Shown in pieces: positions 27,395 through 35,877 of a stretch of 64,000 bases of DNA. Source of the DNA: Proteocatella sphenisci DSM 23131 (GTDB lineage: Bacteria > Bacillota > Clostridia > Peptostreptococcales > Filifactoraceae). The stretch is taken from contig NZ_AUID01000007.1 in assembly GCF_000423525.1 (NCBI RefSeq), positions 53,030 to 117,029 on the forward strand, written 5' to 3'. Numbering within the stretch: the first letter of the stretch is position 1; each line of letters opens with the position of its first letter. The position numbers and the translations under genes were made by a program. Below the pieces are notes generated by a model. It searched no databases, was not told where the DNA came from, and saw nothing but the letters and a program-made list of their open reading frames with translations.

Positions 27395-28273
27395 TTAATA
27401 TACACTTGCAAATTCATCATAGCTTACCGCTGTGACAGCTAGTGTTTTTGTAGAATCTGTATTGTTTAAAATATAATATACCGTACCACTGTAAGTAGTT
27501 TTTTCAAGTTTGTAAGTCCCACTCAAGACATCCGATTTCACAGTCAAATTGTCTCCGCTTATAGTATAGGTTCCTTTTGCAACTTTATTTGAAGAAATAT
27601 TTTTTATGTCCATAGTCTTGTCTGCCTTGAACTGAACCGCATACTTGACATTACTTACACTTTGCATGGCCCATGTTCCGTGGATCTGGCTGTTAGAAGC
27701 TGCCGTATCCTTTAAAGGAACTGTAATTGTTCCAGTGCCTGGTTCTACCGGCTTTACTGGTTCTACCGGTTTAGTCGGCTCTACAGGCTTTACTGGTTCA
27801 GATGGAAAAAGTCCAGACCCCATGCTTATATCCACTTTATATGAAGGATTGCCTTCCCACTTTGTTCCTCCACCCATCTGGTTAGCTACGAATGAAAGAG
27901 GTACCATCATACTTGTACCCATAATTACAGGTGGGGCATCCAAATCTACAGATTTTCCATTTACCTTTGCCTTATTACTGTTCTTTGTAAGTTCTACTTC
28001 AATACCTTCTCTGGTCCCTTTAGCCGTGCTTGTAGCCGCATTCCACTTTATATCCTTTTCCGCAACCCCAATAGCCAGAAACAGTGACTTAAAAGGAATC
28101 ATTACCCTGCTGGCTTTTTCATCAAGTACCGCCGGGTGTCCTACGACATTCATAGGCAGCTCATCCACAATCACAGTAACATTATCTTTGGACTGCGCGT
28201 ATCCAGGCGTCGCAAAGGCTCCTCCAGCCATAAATACAAAGCTCGCAGTACAGATACTCAAAAATCTCTTCAT
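27395..28273 (-). CDS. Secreted protein with copper-amine-oxidase-like N-terminal domain
   Basis: 292 aa. Signal peptide (residues 1-26), a stalk domain of the amine-oxidase N-terminal type (Cu_amine_oxidN1; residues about 30-160) with MIPFKSLFLAIG and MVPLSFVANQMGG, a P-V-E/K-P repeat linker (about 163-186), then a C-terminal beta-sandwich of about 95 residues (IHGTWAMQSVSNVKYAVQF onward) resembling lipocalin-like DUFs. No catalytic copper-binding histidines are present, so it is a wall-binding rather than an oxidase domain. Cotranscribed with the SLH protein that follows. Confidence 0.8.
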   Translation of the reverse strand: MKRFLSICTASFVFMAGGAFATPGYAQSKDNVTVIVDELPMNVVGHPAVLDEKASRVMIPFKSLFLAIGVAEKDIKWNAATSTAKGTREGIEVELTKNSNKAKVNGKSVDLDAPPVIMGTSMMVPLSFVANQMGGGTKWEGNPSYKVDISMGSGLFPSEPVKPVEPTKPVEPVKPVEPGTGTITVPLKDTAASNSQIHGTWAMQSVSNVKYAVQFKADKTMDIKNISSNKVAKGTYTISGDNLTVKSDVLSGTYKLEKTTYSGTVYYILNNTDSTKTLAVTAVSYDEFASVY

Positions 28274-28320
28274 TATATACCTCCAGATTATACATTTTCA
28301 TGTCAAAAAACTAAAATATT

Positions 28321-28349
28321 TATATATGTATCCTATTTCATTTTATCAA
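28321..28349 (-). promoter_or_regulatory. Proximal promoter of the SLH operon
   Basis: Minus strand: TTGATA (28349-28344), 17-base spacer, TATATA (28326-28321), about 45 bases before the start codon at 28273. Confidence 0.5.
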
Positions 28350-28396
28350 ATAATTTTAACGATTCCATGACAAGCATATTACAATATAACATTACA

Positions 28397-28425
28397 ATTA
28401 TATCACGGCCAGGCTAATAAATCAA
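28397..28425 (-). promoter_or_regulatory. Distal promoter of the SLH operon
   Basis: Minus strand: TTGATT (28425-28420), 17-base spacer, TGATATAAT with core at 28402-28397. Better than the proximal site; it would give a leader of about 115 bases. Confidence 0.6.
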
Positions 28426-28628
28426 AACATAACGCGCCTTTATGCCAATGTAAGCTGGCAAATATGGTTTAATGGGGTAATTTATCTGTAAACTTTTTGT
28501 AATTTTTCACAGACACATCAATTTTTCTTTCTTTTTGCACCCACTGATTTAATCAACTTATACACTTACCATTTTGTCGACACTTTAAACAGGTAAAATG
28601 AAACTGTAACTATTTTGTAATAAAAAGC

Positions 28629-28657
28629 TTTTCAATCCAAAAAAACCATGCTATAAT
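28629..28657 (+). promoter_or_regulatory. Promoter of the NlpC/P60 gene
   Basis: TATAAT at 28652-28657 with TTTTCA 17 bases upstream (28629-28634), 37 bases ahead of the start codon. Confidence 0.6.
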
Positions 28658-28694
28658 TGGTAATGTTAAGAAAGAGAAATGGAGGATACAGCAA

Positions 28695-29918
28695 ATGATA
28701 AAGCTTCAAACCAGTAAGACGAAGCATTCCATGTTACGCAGCCCCTATCTATTCATCCTAGCATCTTTAGTATGCTTAGTCGGCACTTTATTTTATTATC
28801 AGCCAGGTGTTGGATATGAGATTATTTCCAACGGAGAACATGTCGGATATATAAAAACAAAGGCCCAGGCAGAACAAACAGTAAACAGCTTTAATACACA
28901 AATAAGAGATGAAAAAGGTGAAACTGCAACATACGACCTTAGTGTAAGCTATCAAAAAGGAAAAATGGATAACAGAGAATTCACCAGTGCAGATGTAATG
29001 AAACATAATTTTGAACAGTCGATTGACATCAAAATGCCAGCATACATTATTAAATCTGACAGCAAAGCAGTAATGGCAGTTAAAGACGAAGAAACGGCAC
29101 AAAAAGTACTTAATGCTGTAAAACAACCCTACGTCATAAATTCAGACTCAGCCAAGATAAGCAACGTGAGAGTAAACTTTATACAAGACGTAGAAATACT
29201 TAAGCTTGAAAAAGTCTCAGAAGCAAATATACTAGAATCACATGAAGCACTTGCAACAGTTAATCCAAGTGCCACAGTATCACGTTCAAAACTTACAAGA
29301 AGCCTGGTTCCAAAGACAGATGAAGTTTCACAACTTTTCGATATAAAGACATCATATGAAAAAAAGGAAGCAATAGCAGTACCCTTTCAAGTTACAAAAG
29401 TAGCAGATCCTACAATGAAACTTGGAGAGACCAAAGTTAAATCACAAGGAAAATCCGGTGTCAGAGAAGTAAACCGTCTCGTAACAATGCTAAACGGAAA
29501 CCCTGTAGAAAACAAGGTCCTTACACAGAAAATAGTTGAAAAACCAGAAGATAAAGTAGTTCTTTACGGAACAAAAAGTACTGCAAGCGGGGTAGTTGGA
29601 ATCGCAAAGCAGTATCTTGGAACACCATACAGATGGGGTGGCACCACTCCAAGCGGATTTGACTGTTCAGGTTTTACATCATATGTATACAGACAGCTGG
29701 GAGTATCACTTCCAAGAACATCATATTCACAATCAAAAGCAGGTACAAGAATATCAGCGTCCAATCTGCAGCCAGGTGATCTGGTATACGGACCAGGACA
29801 TGTTGGAATATATGTAGGCGGAGGATCTTACATCCATGCCCCACAACCAGGGCAGAGTGTAAAAATATCTCCATTATCACAATTCAGAAACTTCTCATAC
29901 GGAGTTCGAGTACTGTAG
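28695..29918 (+). CDS. G5 and NlpC/P60 domain cell-wall hydrolase
   Basis: Membrane-anchored or secreted peptidoglycan endopeptidase (407 aa). An N-terminal membrane helix (about residues 16-34) is followed by a YabE-like region, a G5 domain (about 210-290), and a C-terminal NlpC/P60 domain (about 298-407). Catalytic cysteine is in FDCSGFTSYVYRQLG, the histidine in GPGHVGIYVGGG, and the third polar residue is the His of YIHAPQPG. Cleaves gamma-D-Glu-diamino-acid links in wall peptides by family analogy. GGAGG precedes the ATG. Divergent from the SLH operon, monocistronic. Confidence 0.93.
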   Translation: MIKLQTSKTKHSMLRSPYLFILASLVCLVGTLFYYQPGVGYEIISNGEHVGYIKTKAQAEQTVNSFNTQIRDEKGETATYDLSVSYQKGKMDNREFTSADVMKHNFEQSIDIKMPAYIIKSDSKAVMAVKDEETAQKVLNAVKQPYVINSDSAKISNVRVNFIQDVEILKLEKVSEANILESHEALATVNPSATVSRSKLTRSLVPKTDEVSQLFDIKTSYEKKEAIAVPFQVTKVADPTMKLGETKVKSQGKSGVREVNRLVTMLNGNPVENKVLTQKIVEKPEDKVVLYGTKSTASGVVGIAKQYLGTPYRWGGTTPSGFDCSGFTSYVYRQLGVSLPRTSYSQSKAGTRISASNLQPGDLVYGPGHVGIYVGGGSYIHAPQPGQSVKISPLSQFRNFSYGVRVL

Positions 29919-29947
29919 TCACAGATTTCAAAATCATAAATTGACAT

Positions 29948-29981
29948 AAAAACACCAGTCGAATCGACTGGTGTTTTTTTT
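29948..29981. terminator. Terminator of the NlpC/P60 gene, bidirectional
   Basis: AAACACCAGTCGA (29950-29962) pairs with TCGACTGGTGTTT (29964-29976), followed by a T run. The A run on the left allows weaker termination of the converging ABC operon. Confidence 0.9.
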
Positions 29982-29990
29982 ACGCCTCCA

Positions 29991-30008
29991 ATGTATCTTA
30001 AGATACAT
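29991..30008. promoter_or_regulatory. Perfect 18-bp palindrome between convergent genes
   Basis: ATGTATCTTAAGATACAT is exactly self-complementary with no spacer. It lies past the hydrolase terminator and 57 bp from the stop of the converging ATPase gene, not near an evident promoter. It could be a protein-binding or recombination site; no regulator can be named. Confidence 0.6.
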
Positions 30009-30064
30009 ACATTTTTAAACTTGCCCAAATTATACGAATTATGCTCAGACGAATTTGTGGAGAA

Positions 30065-30739
30065 TTAAGGCTTGTCACACTGAACATCTTCCTCATATCT
30101 GACTATCTCGCCGTCCTTCATATACGCTATGGCATCAGACAGCCTTTTCGCCTCCTTAGTATCATGTGTAACCATAACCGTAGTAAGCCCCGATTCTCTC
30201 TGGAGCTCAAGGAGGAGTTCTCCCATATCCAGCCTCAATTCTTCATCAAGACTCGAAAAAGGTTCATCAAGGAGCAGCACAGAAGGATTTACTGCAAAAG
30301 CCCTCGCCAGGGCTACCCTCTGCATCTGCCCTCCGGATATCTGGCTTATGCGCCTGTCCTCAAGCCCTTCAAGCCTTACTTTTGAAAGCTGCTCCCGGGC
30401 TTTATCCCTGTACTGCTGTTTTTTCATGCCGCTCATCTTAAGAGCGAACTCCACATTTTCAGCCACGCTCATATGAGGAAAGAGCCTCAGGTCCTGAAAC
30501 ACTATGACAGCCCCTCTCCTGTGCACAGGCACGCCAAGCACGGATCTTCCATCAATCATGACATCACCCGAGTACGGCTCTATTATCCCGGCCACAGTCT
30601 TGAGCAGGGTGCTCTTTCCGCATCCCGAAGACCCGAGAAGCGATATCAGCTGACCTGTTTTTACCTCCAGGCTGACATTCTTCAGTATATGTTTCTTTCC
30701 AAGCTCTACATTTATATCAGTCAGCAAAAGCCTGCTCAT
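30065..30739 (-). CDS. ABC transporter ATP-binding protein (YnjD-like)
   Basis: Cytoplasmic ATPase (224 aa), closest in style to spermidine/thiamine/iron type importers. Walker A GSSGCGKSTLLKT near residue 40, Q-loop VFQDLRLFPHMS, signature ISGGQMQRVALARA, Walker B VLLLDEPFSSLDEE, and switch VTHDTKEA. The ATG at 30739 follows GGAGGA and overlaps the upstream permease gene by 23 bp. No C-terminal regulatory domain. Last gene of a five-gene operon. Confidence 0.85.
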   Translation of the reverse strand: MSRLLLTDINVELGKKHILKNVSLEVKTGQLISLLGSSGCGKSTLLKTVAGIIEPYSGDVMIDGRSVLGVPVHRRGAVIVFQDLRLFPHMSVAENVEFALKMSGMKKQQYRDKAREQLSKVRLEGLEDRRISQISGGQMQRVALARAFAVNPSVLLLDEPFSSLDEELRLDMGELLLELQRESGLTTVMVTHDTKEAKRLSDAIAYMKDGEIVRYEEDVQCDKP

Positions 30740-31532
30740 ATTTCCTCCTCGCAAAAAACTCCATCACTCCAAATACAATCATCAGCGTCATTATGAACAG
30801 CGTAGCATACGCCGATGCCACGGTCCTGTCCCCGCTCTGGATATATGGCACCATAACGACAGAAAGTGTCCTTACCCTTCCTCCGCCAATCAGCAGCGTA
30901 AGGAAATACTGGCTGAACGAGACTATATAGGCCATGCTCAGAGACGACAGTACTCCCGGCATCATAATAGGCAGGCTGATGTGCCAGAAAGCCCTCAGCG
31001 GACTAACTCCCAGGACCTGAGCCTGAAGCTCGAGCCGGTCTCCCGCCATGGCCGTTATGTCAGTCATTATGCTCACCGTATATGGCACCGAATATATCAT
31101 ATGCACCAGCAGCAGCCCCGTCCAGGTATCTCCAAGCCCCATCCTAAGAAATACAACATGTACCCCCATCGCAAAGGACGCAGCCGGAACTATCATGGGA
31201 AGCATGCTGAAAAACGTGACCAGCCTCTTTCCCCTGAAATCATGCAGTACTATTGCCCTTGCCGCCATTATTCCCGTGACAGTCGCCAGGACAGCCACGC
31301 AGCCGGAGAGCAGTATGCTTGAGAAAATCACCTTCAGAATTCCGACATCCGAAAAGATCATCCTCAGCGCCCTCAGCGAGAATGCAGACGGAAACAGCTC
31401 CGGCCACTGCCACCTTCCAAAAAATATCCATACAGGAAGAATGAGAAGCGGAACCAGTATACAGACTGCGGCAAAATATAGTACAAGCCCTGCAGCCCTG
31501 TTTTCTCTTATCCATGATAACTTCCTATTCAT
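30717..31532 (-). CDS. ABC transporter permease (second subunit)
   Basis: 271-aa inner membrane protein with six predicted helices. The coupling motif near residues 180-200 includes ELQAQVLGVSPLRAFWHISL. Related to one half of the fused E. coli YnjC. Start at 31532 has AGGGGAA upstream and overlaps the previous permease by 8 bp. Noticeably higher GC than the flanking genes (for example 35 of 60 bases at 31021-31080 are G or C). Confidence 0.85.
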   Translation of the reverse strand: MNRKLSWIRENRAAGLVLYFAAVCILVPLLILPVWIFFGRWQWPELFPSAFSLRALRMIFSDVGILKVIFSSILLSGCVAVLATVTGIMAARAIVLHDFRGKRLVTFFSMLPMIVPAASFAMGVHVVFLRMGLGDTWTGLLLVHMIYSVPYTVSIMTDITAMAGDRLELQAQVLGVSPLRAFWHISLPIMMPGVLSSLSMAYIVSFSQYFLTLLIGGGRVRTLSVVMVPYIQSGDRTVASAYATLFIMTLMIVFGVMEFFARRKYEQAFAD

Positions 31533-32409
31533 AGTGCTTCCCCTCAATCTTCTCAGCCTTCTTCGTCATCCAGTAATATATTACCGAAATCCCCAGCGTG
31601 ATTATAAGTATTATGCCATTCATTGCCATAGCATATGCCCTGTGGCGCAGATCCGGATGCATGTACTCAATATACGCCTGCACAGGGAGCGCTCTCGGCG
31701 TTGTCGCTCCCAGAAGAAACGGCAGCTCGTACGCTCCAAAAGCGAAGGCAAATATCATAACGAAGGCCTTGTTTATGACCGGGAGGCACAGCGGCAGCAC
31801 GATATGGAAAAAAGACTGCAGAGGGCTTGCCCCCAGGTTTCTCGCAGCCTCTCCAAGCCTGTCATCTATGCTCGCCATGAACGACAGCACGAAATACGCC
31901 ACAAAAGGCGCTTCCTTCCATATATATCCAATTATGACCCCTGCGCTGTCTCTTCCAAACAGGATCATCGGAAAATCCTCAGGAGAAGACACCGCTCCGG
32001 CTGCATACATCAGCCTCGAAAGCAGCCCGCTCTGGGAAAATATTATTATGACAAAAAATGCCACAACAGTATGCGGCACCAGTATCGGAATCCTTATTAT
32101 GTCAGTCATCCTCGCAAAAATCCTGCCTGAAGATCTCCCTCTAAGGGACACGAGCATGCTGCAGATTGCGACTCCTGCAACCACTGAAATTACAGATGAC
32201 ACAAGAGCCGTATGCAGGCTGGTCTTTACAGACGCAAAAAGCGCAGGATCAGAAATCACTGCCCTGTAGTAATCCAGCGTGAGCTCTCTCATCTCAAATG
32301 CCGGTATATATCCAAGGCTCTGGATGAGCGCATTGCACACACCCAGAGCAAATATTGCCCCCAGAAAAATAAGCGGAGACAGGAGCAGATATGGATACAG
32401 TTTCTTCAT
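31525..32409 (-). CDS. ABC transporter permease (first subunit)
   Basis: 294 aa, six helices; coupling motif RLGEAARNLGASPLQSFFHI near residue 190. Starts with a TAATG overlap with the stop of the binding-protein gene, so translation is coupled. With the other permease it forms the heterodimeric channel. Confidence 0.86.
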   Translation of the reverse strand: MKKLYPYLLLSPLIFLGAIFALGVCNALIQSLGYIPAFEMRELTLDYYRAVISDPALFASVKTSLHTALVSSVISVVAGVAICSMLVSLRGRSSGRIFARMTDIIRIPILVPHTVVAFFVIIIFSQSGLLSRLMYAAGAVSSPEDFPMILFGRDSAGVIIGYIWKEAPFVAYFVLSFMASIDDRLGEAARNLGASPLQSFFHIVLPLCLPVINKAFVMIFAFAFGAYELPFLLGATTPRALPVQAYIEYMHPDLRHRAYAMAMNGIILIITLGISVIYYWMTKKAEKIEGKHYE

Positions 32410-33650
32410 TATGCTACTTCCTCAAGCCAGATTTCTTCTATTATCGGAACAAGCTTTGCAGGCATTTCAGGAAGCCTCTTTGAAAGAAGCTCATCCTGAG
32501 CTACAGTTCCCTTTCCTGTGTCCACAGCATCAAAAAGCGCCTTTTCCTCGTCAGAAAGCAGTTCATGCGATACTACCGGCAGAGTCTTGAGGACATCAAG
32601 CTGGCTCGCCTGCATCTGCGCTGACAGGATCTCATTTATGAGCACCATTGCGCCCGCCTTGTTAGGAGAATTCTGAGCAATCGCCATGTAATTCGTATTT
32701 CCTATCATTCCCTTGTCGAACAGAAACGCCCTCGCCGTATCCGGATAAACTCCGTCCGCTATGCTCAGCGCCACTGAATAAGGCGAATAGCTCATGTTTA
32801 TAGCAAGCTCGCCGTCAGCGAACATATTGTCCATCAGCGTCGAGGATGCCGGATAAGTCTTGCCCTCATTCCACAGGTATGGGCTTAGCTCCTTAAGATA
32901 CTCCATCGCCGGAGCTATGGCAGCTCTCACCGTTTCCTTGTCCGCCTCCATGTCAGCAAACATCTCATGACCTGATATATCATAAATAACGTTCCTTACG
33001 AAAGCGCTTCCTGTAAAATCAGGCAGCGCAGGGTATGTCACCTTGCCAGGATGTTTTTTTGCATATTCCATGAGCTCATCCGTATTCTTTGGAGTCTCAG
33101 GATTAATCGCACTGTCATTCATGAGTACCAGCTGAGCCTTTCCATATGGAGCCTCAAATCCCTCCACAGGATATCCGAAGTCATAAAGGTTCTCAACATC
33201 CTGCGCGTCTATAAGACTCTTATAATTAGGCAGATATCCTGCGAAAGGACCAAACAACAGCCCGTTTTCCTTTGCAGAATAAAAATTCTCTCCGTTTATC
33301 CAGATTACATCTACAGATCCCTCTTCAGTGCCAGCCTGCTTCTCTCCGGAGAGCTTTGACAGTATCTGATCGATGTCCATAGGAACTCTCTCAAGCGTTA
33401 TGTCATAGTTTTCCTTCAGCGAGGACGCCACTACAGTATCGAGCCACTGATTTCGCTTGTCATCTCCGCCCCAGCCGTAAAAAGTCACCTTAGTGCCTCT
33501 CGCCTGCTCTGTTATTTCCTCAAAATCCGCCGATGCATCAAAACCCGCTGCCTTTTCGGCATCACCGGATGAACTTCCTCCTGAACAGCCCGCAAGGAGC
33601 GTCACTCCCATTATCGCCGCCGTAAAAATTGCCATAAGTCTTTTTTTCAT
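32409..33650 (-). CDS. YnjB-like ABC transporter substrate-binding lipoprotein
   Basis: Lipid-anchored binding protein (413 aa). Signal peptide with lipobox LLAGC (Cys22). The mature N-terminus TKVTFYGWGGDDKRNQWLD and the DVIWINGENFYSAKENGLLFG segment are characteristic of the YnjB family, as are SPYSVALSIADGVYP and YMAIAQNSPNKAGAMVLINE. The ligand is unproven in the family; the neighbouring nucleoside hydrolase suggests a nucleoside or a pyrimidine-derived precursor. Between the hydrolase and permease genes, same operon. Confidence 0.82.
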   Translation of the reverse strand: MKKRLMAIFTAAIMGVTLLAGCSGGSSSGDAEKAAGFDASADFEEITEQARGTKVTFYGWGGDDKRNQWLDTVVASSLKENYDITLERVPMDIDQILSKLSGEKQAGTEEGSVDVIWINGENFYSAKENGLLFGPFAGYLPNYKSLIDAQDVENLYDFGYPVEGFEAPYGKAQLVLMNDSAINPETPKNTDELMEYAKKHPGKVTYPALPDFTGSAFVRNVIYDISGHEMFADMEADKETVRAAIAPAMEYLKELSPYLWNEGKTYPASSTLMDNMFADGELAINMSYSPYSVALSIADGVYPDTARAFLFDKGMIGNTNYMAIAQNSPNKAGAMVLINEILSAQMQASQLDVLKTLPVVSHELLSDEEKALFDAVDTGKGTVAQDELLSKRLPEMPAKLVPIIEEIWLEEVA

Positions 33651-33706
33651 TTCTTTACTTTCCTCTCTTTTTATAATTTTGTATCATTCTTATCAATATC
33701 CATGCT

Positions 33707-34564
33707 TTAATTCATATCTACGCTGCGGTAGGCCCTGTATACCTCATCTTCAAAAATATTAGAATCCTTTATAATCGGAAGATTGACCCTTACAGGTGCG
33801 CCGTTTCCAAGCAGCCTCCCCGATTTCATAGAGTCTTCGTCCGGATTTATCACGCAAAAAGAGTCCTCAAAAAGCTCTTTCTTCATTATATATGCCGCAG
33901 AGACAACATCCCAGTTGTAAAATCCATCTATGTCATACTTCTTCATGCAGTCATACCAGTATGAAGTCTTTTCGTCGATGTACCTGGCAATTTCTATCTT
34001 TGAGCCTCCGAGCCTGGCCCTGTGACCCTCATGTGAAAAGAATGCCTTCAGGCAGTTGTTTCCGGTTACTATACTGAGATTCTTTGCTTCCCTTATAACA
34101 CCCAGCGCCGCCGGGCTGTCGCAGGAGAAGTTGAGCTCATTCATTACCTTGCCGTTTATATACAGAGTATCTGTTATGCCTCCCATGAGGCATAACCCTG
34201 CAAGGTTTTCAAAAAATCTCCTATCCTTAAGAAAAGCTCCATAGACATTCGTCAGAGATCCGGTCGCAAGCAGATATATCTCGCCCCTGTAGCGCTCTGC
34301 CATATCCGCCAGAAAATCCGATGCCTCGCTTTTATAATCACCCTCAAAGGCGCCTCCCCGAAGAAGAGGAATATGATCCAGTCCCAGCTCCTCTATCATG
34401 AGCTCTGTATTTAAAAATACGGTGTCCAGGTCGCTATTTCCATATGTAGCGCTAATCCCCATTATCTCAGCATCCATGCCAAGAAGATAGAGAAGCGCAA
34501 GCCCGTCATCCACATCGCATCCGTCTACTCCAAAGGTATTGTCGCAATCAAACAAAATCTTCAT
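33707..34564 (-). CDS. Inosine-uridine-preferring nucleoside hydrolase family protein
   Basis: 285 aa, IU_nuc_hydro family. The N-terminal calcium-binding motif is a variant, DCDNTFGVDGCDVDDGLALL, in place of DTDPGIDDALA. LLRGGAFEG, LLATGSLTNVYGAF, LCLMGGITD, and ELNFSCDSPAALGVI are conserved family segments, and YNWDVVSAAYIM supplies a C-terminal Asp. Hydrolyses N-ribosidic bonds, releasing a free base. First gene of the operon with the YnjB-like transporter, so it probably acts on the imported compound inside the cell. Predicted cytoplasmic, no signal peptide. Confidence 0.85.
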   Translation of the reverse strand: MKILFDCDNTFGVDGCDVDDGLALLYLLGMDAEIMGISATYGNSDLDTVFLNTELMIEELGLDHIPLLRGGAFEGDYKSEASDFLADMAERYRGEIYLLATGSLTNVYGAFLKDRRFFENLAGLCLMGGITDTLYINGKVMNELNFSCDSPAALGVIREAKNLSIVTGNNCLKAFFSHEGHRARLGGSKIEIARYIDEKTSYWYDCMKKYDIDGFYNWDVVSAAYIMKKELFEDSFCVINPDEDSMKSGRLLGNGAPVRVNLPIIKDSNIFEDEVYRAYRSVDMN

Positions 34565-34625
34565 AAACTCTCCATTCTTTATTAAATCTGAATTTCAGCA
34601 TATAATTTTCTACATAAACTCTTTA

Positions 34626-34654
34626 ATTATATCATATCCTGCGTTTCAGTTGAA
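34626..34654 (-). promoter_or_regulatory. Promoter of the nucleoside hydrolase-YnjBCD operon
   Basis: Minus strand: TTCAAC (34654-34649), 17-base spacer, TGATATAAT with core at 34631-34626. The first start codon is about 62 bases downstream. Confidence 0.55.
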
Positions 34655-34780
34655 TGTCGCTTAAAAAAACACCTTATAGATAATTTCTTTAGGTTTTATA
34701 GAATCTGTCTATAGCAAGCTCTGTACACAGTTTCGCAGGTATTTTCGAAACTATTTTACGTGACAATTGCTACTTTTGTA

Positions 34781-34810
34781 TTGACAGACAAATATTCTGC
34801 ATGTTACAAT
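34781..34810 (+). promoter_or_regulatory. Promoter of the iron-siderophore importer operon
   Basis: TTGACA at 34781-34786, 18-base spacer, TACAAT at 34805-34810. The likely transcription start falls at about 34817, at the edge of the first inverted repeat. Confidence 0.7.
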
Positions 34811-34818
34811 CTATTTTA

Positions 34819-34867
34819 GTTAGCAGTAGCTAACTTTTTATTTGAGATTCAGTTAGTTAATGCTAAC
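34819..34867 (+). promoter_or_regulatory. Two inverted repeats, candidate metal-regulator operators
   Basis: GTTAGCAGTAGCTAAC (34819-34834) and GTTAGTTAATGCTAAC (34852-34867), both 16 bp, with their starts 33 bp (about three helical turns) apart. Arms GTTAG/CTAAC resemble the core of DtxR/IdeR-type iron boxes (TTAGGTTAGGCTAACCTAA). Their position over the transcription start fits repression of an iron importer. Which regulator binds is inference. Confidence 0.6.
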
Positions 34868-34896
34868 CATTTTTAAACATGACCCCGGAGGTAACA

Positions 34897-35877
34897 ATGA
34901 AAGAAAAAAAACTTACCCTTACCCTGTCAGCAATACTTATAATACTGTCTGCAGTCTCACTGTTCATCGGGGTGATTTCCATAGAGCTCTCCGGGATACT
35001 CAGCGGCGATATGCACCAGATACAGGTATTCCTGATATCAAGGCTTCCGCGGCTCATGGCGGTAGTGCTCGCCGGAGTCGGAATGAGCGTTGCCGGACTG
35101 ATAATGCAGCAGCTCTGCATGAACAAGTTCGTTTCGCCATCAACGGGCGCCACCATAGCAAGCTCACAGCTTGGGATACTGCTCGCCATGATATTTCTTC
35201 CCAGCTCGACGCTTGCAGGCAAAACAGTATTCGCCTTCATAAGCGCAATAGCAGGGACCTACATTTTCGTATACTTCATGCAGAAAATCAGGTTCAACGA
35301 CATAATAATGGTGCCCCTTACAGGAATAATGTTTGGTAGCATCATCGGAGGACTGACAGAATACCTTTCCTTCAGATACGGAATGGTCCAGGCGCTTTCT
35401 TCCTGGCTCGTCGGAGACTTCTCCCTGATAATAAGGGGACGCTACGAGATAGTATATATAGTGCTTCCGCTCGTGGTACTGGCATTTCTGTTCGCAAACC
35501 ACTTCAACATAGTGGGCATGGGCGAGGATTTTTCAAAGAACCTCGGAGTGAACTACAGCCTGGTACTCTTCGCAGGGCTCTCCATAGCCGCGATGATAAC
35601 CGCAGGCATAGTAGTGACTGCAGGCACCATACCTTACATCGGCCTCATAGTTCCAAACATAGTGTCCATGTTCAAGGGTGACCGTATAAAGTCAAACCTC
35701 ATAGACACCGCCCTCTTTGGCGCCATATTCGTGCTCATGTGCGACATGGCTGGAAGGCTTATAATGTATCCTTATGAAATCCCTGTAAATCTAACCGTGG
35801 GAGTCCTGGGCAGCATAATCTTTATAATGCTTCTCATAAAAAAACTCAATCCAGTGAAAGGAGCAAGGCAGAGCTAA
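34897..35877 (+). CDS. yclN: Iron-siderophore ABC transporter permease (YclN/FatD-like)
   Basis: FecCD-family permease (326 aa, about nine helices). Family features near the N-terminus: RLPRLMAVVLAGVGMSVAGL, then GATIASSQLGI and, in the C-terminal coupling region, TAGTIPYIGLIVPNIVSMFKGD. The earlier in-frame ATG (34879) lies upstream of GGAGG, so the start is placed at 34897. In the same operon as a second permease, ATPase and binding protein in the YclNOPQ order known for petrobactin-type catecholate uptake in Bacillus. Confidence 0.85.
   Translation: MKEKKLTLTLSAILIILSAVSLFIGVISIELSGILSGDMHQIQVFLISRLPRLMAVVLAGVGMSVAGLIMQQLCMNKFVSPSTGATIASSQLGILLAMIFLPSSTLAGKTVFAFISAIAGTYIFVYFMQKIRFNDIIMVPLTGIMFGSIIGGLTEYLSFRYGMVQALSSWLVGDFSLIIRGRYEIVYIVLPLVVLAFLFANHFNIVGMGEDFSKNLGVNYSLVLFAGLSIAAMITAGIVVTAGTIPYIGLIVPNIVSMFKGDRIKSNLIDTALFGAIFVLMCDMAGRLIMYPYEIPVNLTVGVLGSIIFIMLLIKKLNPVKGARQS

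Larger units (their letters stand above)
28274..28694. other. 421-bp divergent intergenic region
   Basis: Contains two minus-strand promoters (28321-28349, 28397-28425) for the SLH operon and one plus-strand promoter (28629-28657) for the hydrolase. The segment 28430-28625 holds one small dyad (TGCCA at 28443 and TGGCA at 28456) but no riboswitch or RNA gene that I can recognise; in particular it does not show the conserved elements of the c-di-AMP element often found before NlpC/P60 genes. Confidence 0.6.
34565..34896. other. 332-bp divergent intergenic region
   Basis: Carries a minus-strand promoter for the nucleoside-hydrolase operon (34626-34654), a plus-strand promoter for the siderophore importer (34781-34810), and two inverted repeats (34819-34867). 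The middle (34660-34780) shows no recognisable riboswitch or RNA gene. Confidence 0.65.

Noticed and set aside
28289..28310. TTGACA close to TATAAT on the minus strand before the stalk-protein gene
   Set aside because: Spacing is only about 8 bases, too short for a sigma-A promoter; tandem promoters further upstream fit better.
28384..28520. Possible c-di-AMP or other riboswitch before the NlpC/P60 gene
   Set aside because: The conserved elements could not be found, and the hydrolase promoter at 28629-28657 lies downstream of this segment.
31048..32130. 360-codon open frame antisense to the YnjC-like permeases
   Set aside because: Opposes two clear permease genes and its translation has no recognisable fold or start site; explained by codon bias in the GC-rich block.
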